Part shown: positions 62,963-64,000 of the stretch, piece by piece | How positions within the stretch are numbered: the stretch's first letter is position 1 | Layout: each line of letters begins with the position of its first letter | DNA from: Rhizobium herbae | Lineage (GTDB): Bacteria; Pseudomonadota; Alphaproteobacteria; Rhizobiales; Rhizobiaceae | Assembly (NCBI RefSeq): GCF_017873135.1 | Contig: NZ_JAGGJV010000004.1 | Location: forward strand, 124,001 to 188,000 | Direction: 5' to 3' | DNA: 64,000 nucleotides | Notes under the pieces: model-generated | Database searches by the model: none | The model's input: only the letters and a program-made list of their open reading frames with translations | Told to the model about the DNA's origin: nothing | Position numbers and translations under genes: made by a program

Positions 62963-64000
62963 TCAGGCCCCGACGCTGCGCCCGACAACCCGTCCCGAAA
63001 ACAGGCATCCGCCGAGGAACGTGCCCTCCAGTGCGTTGTAACCATGCATGCCGCCGCCGCCGAAGCCGGCAACCTCGCCCGCTGCATAGAGGCCCGGCAC
63101 TGGTTCGCCGGATAGCTCCAGCACCCGGCCGTCGAGATCCGTCTGCAGGCCGCCCAGCGTCTTTCGCGTCAGGATATTGAGGCGCACGGCAATCAGCGGA
63201 CCGGCCTTCGGATCGAGCAACCGGTGCGGCTTGGCTGTCCGCATCAGCCTGTCGCCGAGATAGTGTCGCGCGCCGCGGATGGCAGTGATTTGCGCGTCCT
63301 TCGAAAACGGATTGTCGATCTCGCGATCCCGCGCCTCGATCTGCCGGCGCAGGTGATCCCGTGAGAGACGGTCCTCCCCGCTCAGCCTGTTCATGCCCTC
63401 GACCAGATCGTCCAGCCGGTCGCGAACGACAAAATCCTCGCCCTTGTCCATGAACGCCTGCACCGGGCCGGGTGGATTTTTGCCCAGTCTCTTCAAAAGC
63501 AGCGGGATGTCCTTGTTCGTCAGATCCGGGTTCTGTTCGGAGCCGGACAGCGCAAACTCCTTCTTGATGATCGCCCTGGTCAGGATGAACCAGCTATAGT
63601 CGGCCCCGCTCTTGCGGATCGCCTTCAGCGTACCGAGCGTATCGAAGCCCGGCATGGCGGGGGCGGCGAACCGGTTGCCGTCGGCATCGCACCAGAACGA
63701 GGACGGACCGGGCAGGATGCGGATCCCGTGGTTCGGCCAGACCGGATCGAAGTTCCGCAAGCCTTCCGTATAGTGCCACATGCGGTCCTTGTTGATCACC
63801 GAGCCGCGGGCATGCTCGGCAATTTCCACCATGCGCCCGTCGACATAATGCGGCACGCCACTGACCATGAATTCGGGCGGCGGTCCGAGGCGGTCCACCG
63901 GCCATTGTTTGCGAACCAGATCATGGTTGCCGCCGATGCCGCCGGACGAGACCACCACGGCGCCGGCCTCGAACCAGAACTCGTCGACAACCTCGCGCGA
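62963..64000 (-). CDS. FAD-binding dehydrogenase, C-terminal part (5' end outside window)
   Basis: The frame is open to the right edge; 345 residues are visible. 'GAVVVSSGGIGGNHDLVRK' and the C-terminal 'GLYAAGEVAGFGGGGMHGYN' followed by 'ALEGTFLGGCLFSGRVVG' fit the FAD-binding fumarate reductase/3-ketosteroid dehydrogenase-like superfamily (COG3573-type 'FAD-binding dehydrogenase'). The N-terminal FAD dinucleotide-binding motif must lie beyond the edge. Substrate unknown. It converges on the orphan Bug protein gene. Confidence 0.88.
   Translation of the reverse strand, partial: SREVVDEFWFEAGAVVVSSGGIGGNHDLVRKQWPVDRLGPPPEFMVSGVPHYVDGRMVEIAEHARGSVINKDRMWHYTEGLRNFDPVWPNHGIRILPGPSSFWCDADGNRFAAPAMPGFDTLGTLKAIRKSGADYSWFILTRAIIKKEFALSGSEQNPDLTNKDIPLLLKRLGKNPPGPVQAFMDKGEDFVVRDRLDDLVEGMNRLSGEDRLSRDHLRRQIEARDREIDNPFSKDAQITAIRGARHYLGDRLMRTAKPHRLLDPKAGPLIAVRLNILTRKTLGGLQTDLDGRVLELSGEPVPGLYAAGEVAGFGGGGMHGYNALEGTFLGGCLFSGRVVGRSVGA

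Overview
The window is alphaproteobacterial chromosome, almost certainly Rhizobiaceae (Rhizobium/Agrobacterium/Sinorhizobium relatives). The signs are an RpoH1-type heat-shock sigma factor next to purA, a serC-serA operon, the glmM/ftsH/tilS/Tol-Pal/ruv block, a sulfolipid sqdB-sqdD-sqdC operon, tkt-gap-pgk followed by a class I aldolase, RcdA, CtrA-type boxes and several DUF1127 proteins. GC content is high throughout. I saw no transposase, integrase, phage gene, CRISPR array, tRNA or rRNA. Most of the window is core genome with small accessory insertions.

Layout. 1-1.6 kb: the end of an AraC regulator and three small stress-type genes. 1.6-5.1 kb: rpoH behind a hairpin-rich leader, converging on a 751-aa membrane-anchored protein of unknown function. 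5.1-11.1 kb: purA, an EamA permease, a GNAT acetyltransferase, then serC-serA with a serC leader RNA. 11.1-13.1 kb: two paralogous outer-membrane beta-barrel genes, each with a TTAA-N7-TTAA box about 88 bp upstream. 13.1-24.9 kb: glmM, ftsH, tilS, cpoB, an alpha/beta hydrolase, pal, tolB, tolA, tolR, tolQ. 25.1-28.9 kb: an inserted NHEJ module (90-aa unknown, ku, ligD) that separates tolQ from ybgC. 29.5-32.5 kb: sqdBDC. 32.5-36.9 kb: Nudix, TAT-type metallophosphoesterase, ruvB, ruvA, a VapBC-like toxin-antitoxin pair, ruvC. 37-43 kb: an LLM oxidoreductase, a cupin, yebC, secreted proteins, a YmdB-type phosphodiesterase, 5-formyl-THF cyclo-ligase and small regulators. 43-45 kb: LysR, 6S RNA, zapA, a DUF4164-type coiled coil. 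45-51.5 kb: tkt, gap, a glycolipid-binding-like protein, pgk, fbaB. 51.5-55.2 kb: PhzF, a 51-aa membrane protein, an MFS permease, DUF1192, a candidate sRNA, rcdA. 55.2-58 kb: an overlapping four-gene phospholipid-type cassette (acyltransferase, CdsA paralogue, small membrane protein, CDP-alcohol phosphotransferase-like protein). 58-64 kb: a GFA protein, an ArsR/SRPBCC pair, rpmE, an ABC exporter, an orphan Bug-type binding protein and a partial FAD dehydrogenase.

How the genes work together. The cell-envelope theme is strong: Tol-Pal constriction, GlmM and FtsH, OMP paralogues, sulfolipid synthesis and the lipid cassette. CtrA-like boxes before both OMP genes and rcdA, with a near-match before pal, suggest cell-cycle coupling. 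DNA repair appears twice (RuvABC, Ku-LigD). The least explained elements are the lipid cassette, the candidate sRNA before rcdA, the rpoH and serC leaders, and the TA pair inside the ruv locus. No complete, obviously new multi-gene system was found; the lipid cassette is the best candidate for undescribed biochemistry.
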